Shown here: positions 30,387 to 39,477 of the stretch, piece by piece
Position numbering within the stretch: the stretch's first letter is position 1
Layout: each line of letters opens with the position of its first letter
Origin: Pseudonocardia sp. CNS-139
GTDB taxonomy: Bacteria > Actinomycetota > Actinomycetes > Mycobacteriales > Pseudonocardiaceae
Assembly: GCA_001942415.1 (NCBI GenBank)
Contig: MKJX01000177.1
Coordinates: 1-64,000 of the forward strand
Direction: 5' to 3'
Length of the DNA: 64,000 nt
The notes under the pieces: model-generated
The model's database searches: none
Seen by the model: the letters and a program-made list of their open reading frames with translations, nothing else
What the model was told of the DNA's origin: nothing
Translations under genes and position numbers: made by a program

Positions 30387-30412
30387 GGTGCCGGCCGCCG
30401 GGCGGCCGCACC
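30387..30412. terminator. GC hairpin after the polysaccharide operon
   Basis: A 12-bp stem (GGTGC-GGCCGCC pairing with GGCGGCC-GCACC) has one bulged C at 30392 and a very tight loop. It begins 12 bases after the glycosyltransferase stop. There is no T tract. It lies immediately before the 22-bp repeat array. Confidence 0.6.
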
Positions 30413-30414
30413 CC

Positions 30415-30488
30415 GACTCGCGCGCACGAATCCAGCGACTCGCGCGCACTTTCACAGCGACTCGCGTGCACTCACGGCGCGACTCGCG
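30415..30488. repeat. Four direct repeats with exact 22-bp period
   Basis: The core GACTCGCGCGCAC starts at 30415 and 30437. A copy with one change (GACTCGCGTGCAC) starts at 30459, and a truncated copy (GACTCGCG) starts at 30481. Spacing is exactly 22 bp each time. The 9 bases between cores vary but mostly end in AGC. The array lies between two convergent genes. Twenty-two bp is two helical turns, so a protein could bind all copies on one DNA face. Confidence 0.85.
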
Positions 30489-30495
30489 GGGGCGG

Positions 30496-31583
30496 TCAGT
30501 GCTCCACGCGGTAGGCGCCGGGGGGCAGGTTGCCGCCGAAGGTCCGCCGCGGCCCGCCGGTGAACGTCAGGCCGGCGAAGACCACGCCGGCCGGGCGGCC
30601 GCCCACCCCGATCACGCTGACCTGCTGCGACGCCGTGGCGCGGGTGTCCTCGACCGCCAGTCCCTCGATGCGGACGCCCGACACGGGCACGCCCGGCCGC
30701 CCGGCGTAGACGACGATCGCGCCGTGGTCGACGTCCGGGTTGACGTTCGACCGCACGAGCCGGCCGCCGCGCACGGCGACGCCGGCCACCGCGGCGGTGT
30801 CGTACGGGCCCGGCTCGACCGCGACGTACACGGCGGCCGAGTCCGACCCGTCGACCCGCACGTCGGTGTAGGTGACGTCGCGGCCGCCGACCACCGAGAC
30901 CCCCCGGCCCCAGCGGGTGCCCAGCACCCACGGGCTCGCCACGGTGATGCGCGCGCACGGCGCCCCGTCGCGCTCGTAGGAGACCACCGCGACGCCGTCG
31001 TCGCCGGTGCCGGACACGGTGGGGCTCTCCACCACGCCGTCGTGGGCACCGCCGGTCATGTGGATGCCGTCGGCGCGGGTGTCGCGCACCCGGGCGCGCT
31101 CGATCCGGAAGCCGCCCGCCCCGCCGTCGACGAAGATGCCCGCGGCCGCCGAGCCGGTGACCGTCACGTCGCGCAGCACCACGCCGTCGTGCCCGGAGAC
31201 CCACACCTTGTGCTGCTCCGGCGCCTCCCAGCGGCGTGTGGTGGCGGCGACGGCGAACGTCAGGCCGTCGACGAGAACGCGGTCGGCGTCCACCCGGAAC
31301 GCCGACGCGGCCTCGTCGGTGGCCACCAGCGTGGCCGTCCGGCCGGTGACCGTGACGCCCGGCGTCCGCACCACGAGCACGCCGGAGTGCAGGTAGCCGC
31401 CCGCGGGCAGCTCCAGCGTGTCGCCCGGGCGCAGCTCGTCGAGCGCGCGCTGCACGGCGGCCGCGTCGTCGGTGCCGTCGTCCGGGACGGCCCGAAGTCG
31501 GTCACGCGCAGCGTCCGCGGCGACGCGAAGCCCGCGACCACCAGCACCGCCGCCAGAACGACGATCGCGCTGGTCAGCGCCAC
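30496..31583 (-). CDS. Membrane-anchored right-handed beta-helix protein (one frameshift)
   Basis: About 362 aa. An N-terminal helix (VALTSAIVVLAAVLVVAGFA) anchors it. The rest is a pectate-lyase-type beta-helix, seen as repeated short strands such as GVVLRDVTVTGSAAAGIFVD, GFRIERARVRDTRADGIHMT and VVESPTVSGTGDDGVAVVS. The D-G-T-x-D-x-x-A-x-Q start of this fold (DDGTDDAAAVQRAL) is restored by adding one base near 31490. It would sit on the outer membrane face and could cleave or bind the polysaccharide made here. GTG 31583 lies 24 bp downstream of the sugar-transferase gene. Confidence 0.8.
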
Positions 31584-31606
31584 CCCGACGCGGACGTCGG
31601 GAAGCC

Positions 31607-33105
31607 CTACCGTCCCCGGGCGAAGAAGACCTCGGAGAACGTCCTGAGGATGATCTTGATGTCGAGCCAGAGCGACCAGTTCTCGATGTAGTAGTTGTCG
31701 TACCGCGCGCGGTCGGCGATGGACGTGTCGCCGCGCAGTCCGCTCACCTGGGCCAGCCCGGTCAGCCCCGCCTGCACCCGGTGGCGGTGAGCATAGCGGT
31801 CGAACTCCTGGGAGAACTGGCTGACGAAGTGCGGCCGCTCGGGGCGCGGCCCGACGAGCGTCATGTCTCCCCGCAGGATGTTCCACAGCTGCGGCAGCTC
31901 GTCGAGCGACGTGCGCCGCAGGACCCGCCCGACCGGGCCGACCCGGTTGTCGCTGGCCACCGACCAGTTCGTGGCCGACTCCTGCTCGTTGGCCGGGCGC
32001 ATCGACCGCAGCTTGAGGCACTCGAACTCGACCCCGTTGCGGCCCACCCGGCGCTGCTTGAAGATCACGCCGGGCCCGCCCTCGATCCGCACGGCCAGCG
32101 CGCAGACCGCGAGCACCGGCGACACGGCGACCAGCGCGAGGCCGGAGACCGCCACGTCGAACAGGCGCTTGAGCACCCGCGACGGCCCGCGCAGCGACGG
32201 CGTCTTGATCCGCATGATCGGGATCGAGCCGATGTGGTCGGACATGCTGGCCTGCGTGTTGAAGTACCGCATCCGCGGCACGACGAGCAGGTCGCAGGGC
32301 AGGCAGGCGGGCGTCCGCACGGCGTCGAGCAGGTCGCTCTCGGCGAACTCGCCGGTGGCGACCAGGATCACGTCGGCACCGGACTCCCGCACGATCCGGT
32401 CGAGGTCGTTGAGCCTGCCCAGGCGCGGGAGCATCGCGTGCTCCTCGCCCTCGCCCGCGTCGTCGACGAACCCGAGGACCGACAGGCCGTAGCGCGGGTT
32501 GCCGCGCAGGATCTCGGCCAGCTCCACCGCCAGCGGCCCGCCGCCGACCAGCACGGCCGGGTGCTCGGTGAACGTGCGCCGGCGGGCCCAGCTGATGATC
32601 TGCGTGGTGACGACGCCGGCCCGCGGATCACCAGCCCGACGGCGATGGTGACGCTGGTCAGGAACTCGGTCACCGCCTCCTGCTGGTGACGCAGCGCAAT
32701 CCACAGCGCGACGATCGCGGCCGCCGTCAGCAGCTTGGTCAGCAGCGACGGCAGCTCGTCCAGCACGCTGAGGTGCAGCCGCGCCCGGTACCGGCCCCCG
32801 CCGGTCATGAGCCCGATCACCAGCACGGCCATCACCGAGGTGGCCCGCCACTGGTCCGGGCTCCACAGGATCGGCGCCATGAGCAGCGCGGCGTCCACCG
32901 GGAGCACGAGCATCCAGGCCCGGATGCCACGCACGAACCGCAGCAGCCGACCCGGACGGGCCTCCTGACCGGCGGAGACGTGCGCACGGGACGCGCCGGG
33001 GAGGCCGTGCCTCCCGATCGCGCTGTGCCGTCCCGCACGGCGGGCCGCACGGCCGGGCCGGACGTCGGGCCCGGCGGGTAAGGGCCGGGCCGCCGTTTCG
33101 GACAT
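31607..33105 (-). CDS. Polyprenyl-phosphate sugar-1-phosphate transferase, WcaJ/WbaP-like (one frameshift)
   Basis: About 499 aa. Four N-terminal helices are followed by a CoA-binding-like Rossmann segment (PAVLVGGGPLAVELAEILRG), a membrane re-entrant helix (LKRLFDVAVSGLALVAVSPV) and the catalytic PGT domain: KQRRVGRNG, KLRSMRP, SLDELPQLWNILRGDMTLVG, PRPE. It starts repeat-unit synthesis by moving a sugar phosphate onto undecaprenyl phosphate. One base is missing near 32622. I use ATG 33105; TTG 33126, preceded by AGGGG, is an alternative. Confidence 0.9.
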
Positions 33106-33243
33106 GTGTGAGTCGAGCGCGCTCAAGATCGGTCCACCCCTCGCACCAGGATCTCCCCGACCCACCTGCGTGGGAGTCGGGTTGCCGCGACGCGGTGTTG
33201 CGCGGCCGGCGTAACAAGGTTGTTGCGCCTCGTCACGGCATTG
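33106..33243. promoter_or_regulatory. Upstream region of the sugar transferase with an AT-rich dyad
   Basis: No gene is seen. The perfect inverted repeat AACAA-GG-TTGTT (33213-33224) is flanked by two copies of GTTGCGC. It lies about 110 bp upstream of the sugar-transferase start and just downstream of the phosphomannomutase stop. AT-rich dyads are rare in this DNA, so it may be an operator. Confidence 0.4.
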
Positions 33244-34653
33244 CTAACGCCGGATGAGCACCAACACTCGGTCACGCAGGGTGACCATTTCCTCGTGAGT
33301 CGCCGCCTCGACGTTGAGACGCAGGAGCGGCTCGGTGTTGCTGGGCCGCACGTTGAACCAGGAACCTCCGGGCAGGCTGACGGTCACGCCGTCCAGCTCG
33401 TCGACCTGCCCGCCCTCCGCCGCCGCCCACCTGCGGATCTCGTCGAGCTTCGCGGGCACGTCCGCGACGGCCGAGTTGATCTCCCCCGAACCGGCGTAAC
33501 GGTCGTATTGCGCCACCAGCTCCGAGAGCGGCCGGTCCTGGCCGCCCAGCTCGGCCAGCACGTGCAGCGCCGCGAGCATGCCGGTGTCGGCCCGGAAGAA
33601 GATCGGCGAGTAGTAGTGCGCGGAGTGCTCCCCCGCGAACCACCGCGCCGCTGGCGGCCATCTCGGGCCCTTTGAGTCGAAGGAGTGGCCCCACCCCGGG
33701 GTGCGCACCGCCCGGCCGGCCGGCCTCCTCGACCGCCTCGGGCACCGCCCGCGACGAGATCAGGTTGTAGAGGACGGTGGCGCCCGGCCGCCGGGCCAGC
33801 TCGCGACCGGCGACCAGCGCCGTGATCGCGCTCGGCGAGACCGGCTCGCCGCGCTCGTCCACCACGAAGCAGCGGTCGGCGTCGCCGTCGAACGCCAGCC
33901 CGAGGTCCGCGCCCGTCCGGCGGACCTCCGCCTGCAGGTCGACCAGGTTGGCCGGCTCCAGCGGGTTGGCCTCGTGGTTGGGGAACGTGCCGTCCAGCTC
34001 GAAGTACAGCGCGCCCACCCGGAGCCCCGGCACGTTCAGCACGGCCGGCACGGTGTGGCCGGCCATCCCGTTGCCCGCGTCGACGACGACGTGCAGCGGC
34101 CGGATGCCGCTCAGGTCCACCAGCGAGTGCAGGTGCGCGGCGTAGTCGGCGAGCAGGTCGCGCACCGAGGCCGCGCCCGGCGGCACGACCTGCGGCTCCA
34201 GCGCGCCGTCCAGGAGCGCCTGCGCGCGTCGCGCACCCGGGCGAGCCCGGTGTCGAGGCTGATCGGCGCCGCCCCGGCCATGCAGAGCTTGATGCCGTTG
34301 TACCGGGCGGGGTTGTGCGACGCGGTGAACATCGCGCCGGGCAGGTCCAGCACCCCCGAGGCGAAGTAGAGCATGTCCGTCGAGGCGAGCCCGGCGAACA
34401 CGGTGTCGAGGCCCGTGGAGCCGACGCCCTGGGCGAACGCCGACGCCAGCTCGGGAGACGACTCGCGCATGTCGTGGGCGACCACGACGCCGGTCGCGGA
34501 GGGTGCCTCCGCGCGCACGAACCGGCCGAAGGCCCAGCCGAACGCCCGCGCGACGGCCGGCGTCATCTGCTCGCCGACCACCCCACGCACGTCGTAGGCC
34601 TTGACGAACGACGACAGCCGGGGAGCCGTCACGGTCGTTCCGGTCTCACTCAC
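33244..34653 (-). CDS. manB: Phosphomannomutase / phosphoglucomutase (frameshifts)
   Basis: About 465 aa. It has all alpha-D-phosphohexomutase landmarks in order: SSFVKAYDVRGVVGEQ, phosphoserine loop AMFTASHNPARYNG, metal loop AFDGDADRCFVVD, sugar loop GEHSAHYY, phosphate-binding loop RPSNTEPLLRL. It converts mannose/glucose 6-phosphate to the 1-phosphate and so supplies GDP-mannose or UDP-glucose for the polysaccharide. GTG 34653 follows GGAG. There is one break near 34220. Between 33640 and 33710 the frame moves back and forth, so several extra or missing bases must be present there. Confidence 0.87.
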
Positions 34654-34885
34654 TCGGATACTCCAGGGGGGTAGCGGTGGGGCAAGGCGGGAACCGCACA
34701 CTGCCGTCCACGAGCACCACGGGGCCGGCTCCGGACGCGTGGCAGAGCTCGTCGGCCCGTCCACTGCGTCGTGGCGGCACTACGTCGTGGCGGCGCGGTC
34801 CGCCTCGCACGGACGCGCCGATCACCGATCGGACGGCCCCGACGGCGCGGCTCCCCCCGGGCCGGGCGTCGTAGGCGATCGTCAT
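34646..34885 (-). CDS. Small hypothetical ORF
   Basis: A 79-aa frame (MTIAYDARPGGSRAV to TPLEYPSE) just upstream of and overlapping the phosphomannomutase start by 8 bp. No homology is recognised and no ribosome-binding site is evident. It fills the only gap between the EEP-family gene and the mutase gene and could equally be leader DNA. Confidence 0.25.
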   Translation of the reverse strand: MTIAYDARPGGSRAVGAVRSVIGASVRGGPRRHDVVPPRRSGRADELCHASGAGPVVLVDGSVRFPPCPTATPLEYPSE

Positions 34886-34929
34886 CTCGCTGCGCCTGCG
34901 CCCGGCTTACGCGGTGCGGCGCGCCGCGC

Positions 34930-35927
34930 TCACGCCCCGCACGGGCCGATGGTGACGATCACCGCGCGGTGGTCGGAACGGGCGAGCTCGGGCCGTCCCG
35001 GCCGGTCCCCGCACCAGCCCGCCGAGACGAGAACGTGATCGATGCGCGCGAGCAGCAACGCCCACTGCGTCACCGACGTCGGGCCCGTCCAGCCCTCGCG
35101 CATGGCGTCGACGAGACCGCCGCGGGCGACCAGCGCGCGGTAGTCCCGGTTGCGGTCGGGCGTGTTGAGGTCGCCGGCGACCACCACGGCAGCCGTTCCG
35201 CCGCGACCCGCCCCGCCAGCACCGCGAGCTGGCGGCTGTGCTCGGCCGGGCTCACCTGGTAGCCGCCGCGCGCGGTGAACCAGGGCCGCGGCACGTGCAG
35301 CGCGTAGAGCACGAAGGGGCCGGCCGGGCCGTCGACCACCACCCGCACGCCCGCCAGGTCCGGCCCGCTGGTCTCGGTGCCGTGCATCGGCAGCCGGCTG
35401 AACACCGCGACCTCGGGGCCGCCCGCGTCCCGGTAGCGGTACCGGTAGCCGGCGAGCGGCGGGTAGAGCGCGTCGGTCATCTCCGTGACGACCAGCACGT
35501 CGGCGTCGAGGGCGACCAGCGTCCCCGCGGCGTCGGCGCGGGCGGTGACGTTCGCCGCCGCGATCCGCACGGCCCCGGCGGGCGCCACCGGCCCGGCGTC
35601 GGCCGGGCTCCATGGCAGGACGGTCGCGACCACCGCCATCACCAGCATCGACGCGGCGAGCGCGCGGGCCGGCCACCACCGCGCCCCGGCGACCGCGCCG
35701 CCGGCGACGACCACCGCGGCGAGCACCGGGAGCACCGTCCAGCCGAGGTCCGAGGCCCAGCCGAGGACGTCGCGGGCCGCGTACCAGAGCCAGGGCAGGA
35801 GCGCGAGCACCGCGGCGGAGAGCAGGCGTGCAGGGCTGCGGGCAGCGCGGCGGGCGCCCCGGCGCCGCGCGGCCGACGGCGCGTCGGGGGCCACGCGCGG
35901 GACCATACCCAGGGGTTCGCCGCACAT
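34930..35927 (-). CDS. Membrane-anchored endonuclease/exonuclease/phosphatase-family protein (one frameshift)
   Basis: About 333 aa with three N-terminal helices (LLSAAVLALLPWLWYAA, VLPVLAAVVVAGGAVAGA, ALAASMLVMAVVATVLPW), then an extracytoplasmic EEP domain. Its fold markers are IAAANVTARA, VVTEMTDALYPPL, the catalytic-loop GDLNTPDRNRDYRAL, RIDHVLVS and the C-terminal SDHRAVIVTI. The expected NxE glutamate is seen as VTEM. One base is missing near 35193. Such proteins hydrolyse phosphodiester or phospho-sugar substrates outside the cell. It has the same strand as the polysaccharide genes, but no firm functional link. Confidence 0.8.
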
Positions 35928-36011
35928 CCCGCCCGCGGTCGTCGGGCGCGAGTCGGGGACATCAGCGCCATCGCGTAGGCCGGCGTCCCGCGAGCGCCTG
36001 TTCTCGGACGC

Positions 36012-36761
36012 TCAGTGATGGGCGAGGAGCGGGCCGTGGCCCGGCAGCCGGTCGTCGATCCCGGCCGTGCGCAGGGCGTGCCAGTACGTCGCGGCGTTCA
36101 CCGCGACGACCGGCTTCCCGAGCCAGCGCTCGGCCTCCGCGGCGACACGCACCATCGGCAGGTTCGCGCCGAACTGCACCACGACGTCGACGTCGGGCCC
36201 GTCGATCGCGCGCAGCGCCGCCAGGAGGTCGCGCTCGGGCACGTGCGCGATCTGCACCGGGCTCGGGCAGCTCAGGTGCCGGCTGCGCACGACGTCGCGC
36301 CCGATCCCGGCGAAGAAGCCCTCCAGGTGCGCGTGCGCGACGGGGAAGTACGGGGTGAGCAGCCCGACCCGGCGGCCGGCGCCGAGCGCGTCGAGCGCGG
36401 CCGGGACCGCGTCGGCGGCCTGGGTGAGCGGCAGGTCCCCGGCGAGCGCGGCGACGCGGTCGGCGATCTGCTTCGCCGCGCCCTCCCCCTTCCAGATGCT
36501 CTCGGCGGAGATGCCGAGGATCAGGTGCTGCGGCCGGCAGGTCAGCACGCGCTCGACGGCGGCCTCCAGCGCCGCGTCGATGGCGCGGATGAGGTCGTCG
36601 AAGTCGTCGTCGCTGCCCACCGGGTCGTCGGGGATGTGCATGCGCGCGACGTGGTTGGTGACGCCGGCCGGGCGCATGCCGTCGTACTCCGGCTGGACGA
36701 CGGTGTTGGTCGACGGCGTGACGATGCCGAAGAGGTGCCGCCATCCGAGCGTGTCAGTCAT
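36012..36761 (-). CDS. Maleate isomerase / Asp-Glu racemase-superfamily protein
   Basis: An intact 249-aa protein. The N-terminus LFGIVTPSTNTVVQPEYDGM and VPERDLLAALRAIDGPDVDVVVQ fit the maleate cis-trans isomerase / arylmalonate decarboxylase group. These enzymes use one or two active-site cysteines. Here the first site reads ILGISAES (Ser) and the second region VQFGANLPM has no Cys; the only cysteines are at LTCRPQ and LSCPSP. So it may not be a classical isomerase. ATG 36761 overlaps the MDR stop by 8 bp; it is the last gene of the catabolic operon. Confidence 0.8.
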   Translation of the reverse strand: MTDTLGWRHLFGIVTPSTNTVVQPEYDGMRPAGVTNHVARMHIPDDPVGSDDDFDDLIRAIDAALEAAVERVLTCRPQHLILGISAESIWKGEGAAKQIADRVAALAGDLPLTQAADAVPAALDALGAGRRVGLLTPYFPVAHAHLEGFFAGIGRDVVRSRHLSCPSPVQIAHVPERDLLAALRAIDGPDVDVVVQFGANLPMVRVAAEAERWLGKPVVAVNAATYWHALRTAGIDDRLPGHGPLLAHH

Positions 36762-37760
36762 CGGGGTTCCCTTCGTCCGGGTCGGGCGGGTCGGGGACGA
36801 GCACGAGCTTTCCCACGGCGGTGCGGGACTCCAGCGCGGCGTGCGCGGCCGCGGCGTCGCGCAGCGGGTGGCGGCCGCTGACGCCGAGCGTGACGCGCCC
36901 CGCGGCGACGAGGTCGCGCACGGCGCACGCGGCGGGCAGCCAGGTCTCGGGCGCGGTGGCGGCGAGGCCGCCGACGGAGTAGCCGAGCACCCCGCGGGTG
37001 GCCGAGCGCAGCTGCTGCAGCGGGACGGCGGTGGAGGTGAGAAAGCCGGGGTCGCCGATGTAGGCGATCCGGCCGAACGGGGCGAGCACGTCGAGGCTGG
37101 CCAGCAGCTGGTCACCGCCGCCCATCTCGACGACGACGTCGACGCCGCGCCCGCCCGTCAGCTCCCGGACGGCGGCGGCGAACCCGTCGCGGGGCAGCAC
37201 GTGGGTGTAGCCGTGGCGGCGGGCGTGGTCGTGCTTGGCCGGGTCGGACGCGGTGCCGATCACCGGGCCGGCGCCGAGCGCGCGGGCGACCTGCCCGGCG
37301 ACCGTGCCCACCCCGCCCGCGGCCCGTGCACCAGCACGGACTCCCCCGCGCGGATCCGGGTGAGGTCGGCCAGCGCGTGGTAGGCGGTGACCGCGGCCAC
37401 CGGCAGCGTCGCGGCCCGGTCGAGCGGCACCAGGCCGTCCAGCGGCAGCACGAGCCGTGCGTCGCACACGGCGAACGCGGCGTAGCCGCCGGTGCCGGTC
37501 ACGGTCAGCGCGGCCACCTCGTCGCCGACGGCGAGCCGGTCGGGTGCGGCGGGACCGAGCGCGGCGATGCGACCGGAGACCTCCAGGCCCGGGACCAGCG
37601 GGGGCGTCAGGCCGGGCACGGCGCCGCGGCGCTGCAGCACGTCGAAGTAGTTGACGCCGGCGTAGGCGACCTCGACCAGCACCTGCCCCGGCCCGGGCAC
37701 GGGCCGCGGCACCGCCCGCACGGCGAGCACGTCCGGTGGACCGAACGCGTCCACGACCAC
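36754..37760 (-). CDS. Zinc-free MDR-family quinone-oxidoreductase-like enzyme (one frameshift)
   Basis: About 336 aa of the medium-chain dehydrogenase/reductase QOR/crotonyl-reductase type. It has FGPPDVLAVRAVPRPVPGPG, YAGVNYFDVLQRRG, LTPPLVPGLEVSGRIAALG and the late GIAYIGDPG-like region (GRIAYIGDPGFL). The nucleotide-binding GVGTVAGQVARALGA appears after one lost base near 37322. The catalytic-zinc ligands of alcohol dehydrogenases are absent. GTG 37760 is assumed, but the frame continues without a stop from the upstream amidohydrolase, so the two may be one fused protein. It probably reduces an enoyl or quinone intermediate of the catabolic operon. Confidence 0.8.
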
Positions 37761-38567
37761 CGCGTGGGCCCGCTCGGGGAAGCCGTAGAGGCGGGCCGGG
37801 TTGGCGTCCAGCACGGCGCGGCGGGTCGCGGGGTCCGGCGCAACGGCGTGCAGCCACCGCAGGAGCGCCCGGTCGTGCGGCTCCGGGCCGTCGTGGGCGG
37901 GATGCGGCCAGTTGGTGCCCCACACCGCGCGGTCGGGTGCGGCGGCGAGCAGCCGCCGCGCGAGCGAGACGGTGCCGGCGTAGGGCGCCGGGTCGGCCGT
38001 GAGCAGGTACGGGGCCGAGAGCTTCACCCACGCGCGCCCGCCGGCCAGCAGGTCGAGCAGCTCCTCCTGACCGGCCGGGTCGGCGGTCATGCCCATGTGG
38101 TCGACCACCACGGGCACGTGCTCCTGGACCCGGTCGATCACCTTCCGCAGGTCGGGCAGGCCGGCGGCGTCGATGACCATCTGAACGTGCCAGCCCAGCC
38201 CGGCGATCCGGGCGGCCACCGCGGGCAGGTCGGCGATCCCGACGCCGCCCGGGAAGCGCGGGTTGACCCGGATCCCGCGCACACCCAGCGCGTGCCACGC
38301 GGCCAGCGTCGCGTCCGGCACGTCGGGGTCGGTGACGACCACACCGCGCAGCCGGTCGCCGGGGTCGGCGCGGAGGGTGTCGAGCAGCAGGCGGTTGTCG
38401 GTGCCGTAGACGCTCGGCTGGATCAGGACGGCCCGGTCCACGCCGAGCGGCGCGAGCGCCCGCCGGTACTCGTCCAGCGGGGCCGGCCCGGGCACGTAGG
38501 TGTGCGCCGGGTCCAGCGGGTACGCGTCCGGCTCGCCGAAGACGTGCAGGTGGCAGTCGGTGGCCAT
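37761..38567 (-). CDS. Amidohydrolase, 2-pyrone-4,6-dicarboxylate-hydrolase-like
   Basis: A TIM-barrel hydrolase of about 267 aa. The N-terminus DCHLHVFGEPDAYPLDP has the HxH metal motif. IQPSVYGTDNRLLLD, RGIRVNPRFPGG, VVVDHMGM, WVKLSAPYLL and WGTNWPHP follow in family order. It ends at NPARLYGFPER, where a normal member would stop, but no stop codon is present and the MDR sequence follows directly. ATG 38567 overlaps the lyase stop by one base (TGATG). LigI-type enzymes open lactone rings of aromatic-catabolism intermediates. Confidence 0.83.
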
Positions 38568-39477
38568 CAGGCGCTCCGGGCTGCGGCCGGCCGCGGAGGG
38601 AACGGGTCGACCCGGTGCACCTGGCCGGGCAGCTGCCTCCCGAGCACCCCGGCCGTCCAGTGCGCGGTCGCGACCAGCGCGTCCAGGTCGACGCCGGTCG
38701 GCACGCCCTCGCCCTCCAGCAGGTAGACCAGGTCCTCGGTGGCGATGTTGCCGGTGGCCCGGGGCGCGAACGGGCAGCCGCCCAGCCCGCCCACCGACGA
38801 CTCCAGCACCTGCGCGCCGGCGTCGAGCGCGGCCAGCGCGGTGACGTAGCCGGTGTTGCGGGTGTTGTGCAGGTGCGCCCCGACCACCGGGCCGAGCCGC
38901 CGCGCGGCCGTCACCAGGCGGCGGGCCTGCGCCGGCACGCCGACGCGACGGTGTCGGCGAGCACGATCTCGTCGGCGCCCGCGGCGGCTGCCCGGGCGGC
39001 GCACTCCAGCACGAACCCCGGGTCCACCCGGCCCTCGAACGGGCATCCGAACGCCACCGCCAGCGTGACGCCGACGGTCCGCCCGTCCGCGTGCGCCCGG
39101 GCGACCACGTCCGCGGCCGCGCGCAGCGACTCCTCGACGGTGGCGCCCTGGTTGCGCCGGTTGAAGGAGTCGGTCACCGCGAACGCGAACCGGACGTCCC
39201 GCAGCCGGGTGGCGGCCAGCCGGTCGTAGCCGCGCCGGTTGAGCACCAGCCCGGAGTACTCGACGCCGCCGGGGAGCGCGCCGTCGACCACGGCCTCGGC
39301 GTCGGCCATCTGCGGCACCCGCCGCGGGTCGACGAACGACGCGCACTCGATGCGGCGCAGCCCCGTGCCTGCGAGCCGGCGGACCAGCTCGGCGCGCACC
39401 GCGGCCGGGAGCACGGCCGGCTCGTTCTGCAGCCCGTCGCGCGGGCCCACCTCGGCGATCCGTACGTCCGTGGTCAT
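38567..39477 (-). CDS. HMG-CoA lyase-like aldolase (one frameshift)
   Basis: A protein of about 304 aa of the DRE-TIM metallolyase family. The catalytic start is EVGPRDGLQNEP. FVDPRRVPQMAD, metal-binding GAHLHNTRNTGY and the glycine/cysteine loop GGLGGCPFAPRATGN followed by IATEDLVYLLEG complete the set. It should cleave a 3-hydroxy-3-methyl-acyl-CoA such as HMG-CoA or citramalyl-CoA. One base is missing near 38942. ATG 39477 overlaps the CoA-transferase stop by 4 bp. Pairing with a class III CoA-transferase suggests activation of a free hydroxy acid followed by cleavage. Confidence 0.9.

Noticed and set aside
30415-30488. CRISPR array
   Set aside because: Repeats are only 13 bp with 9-bp spacers, no cas genes are present and the period is too short.
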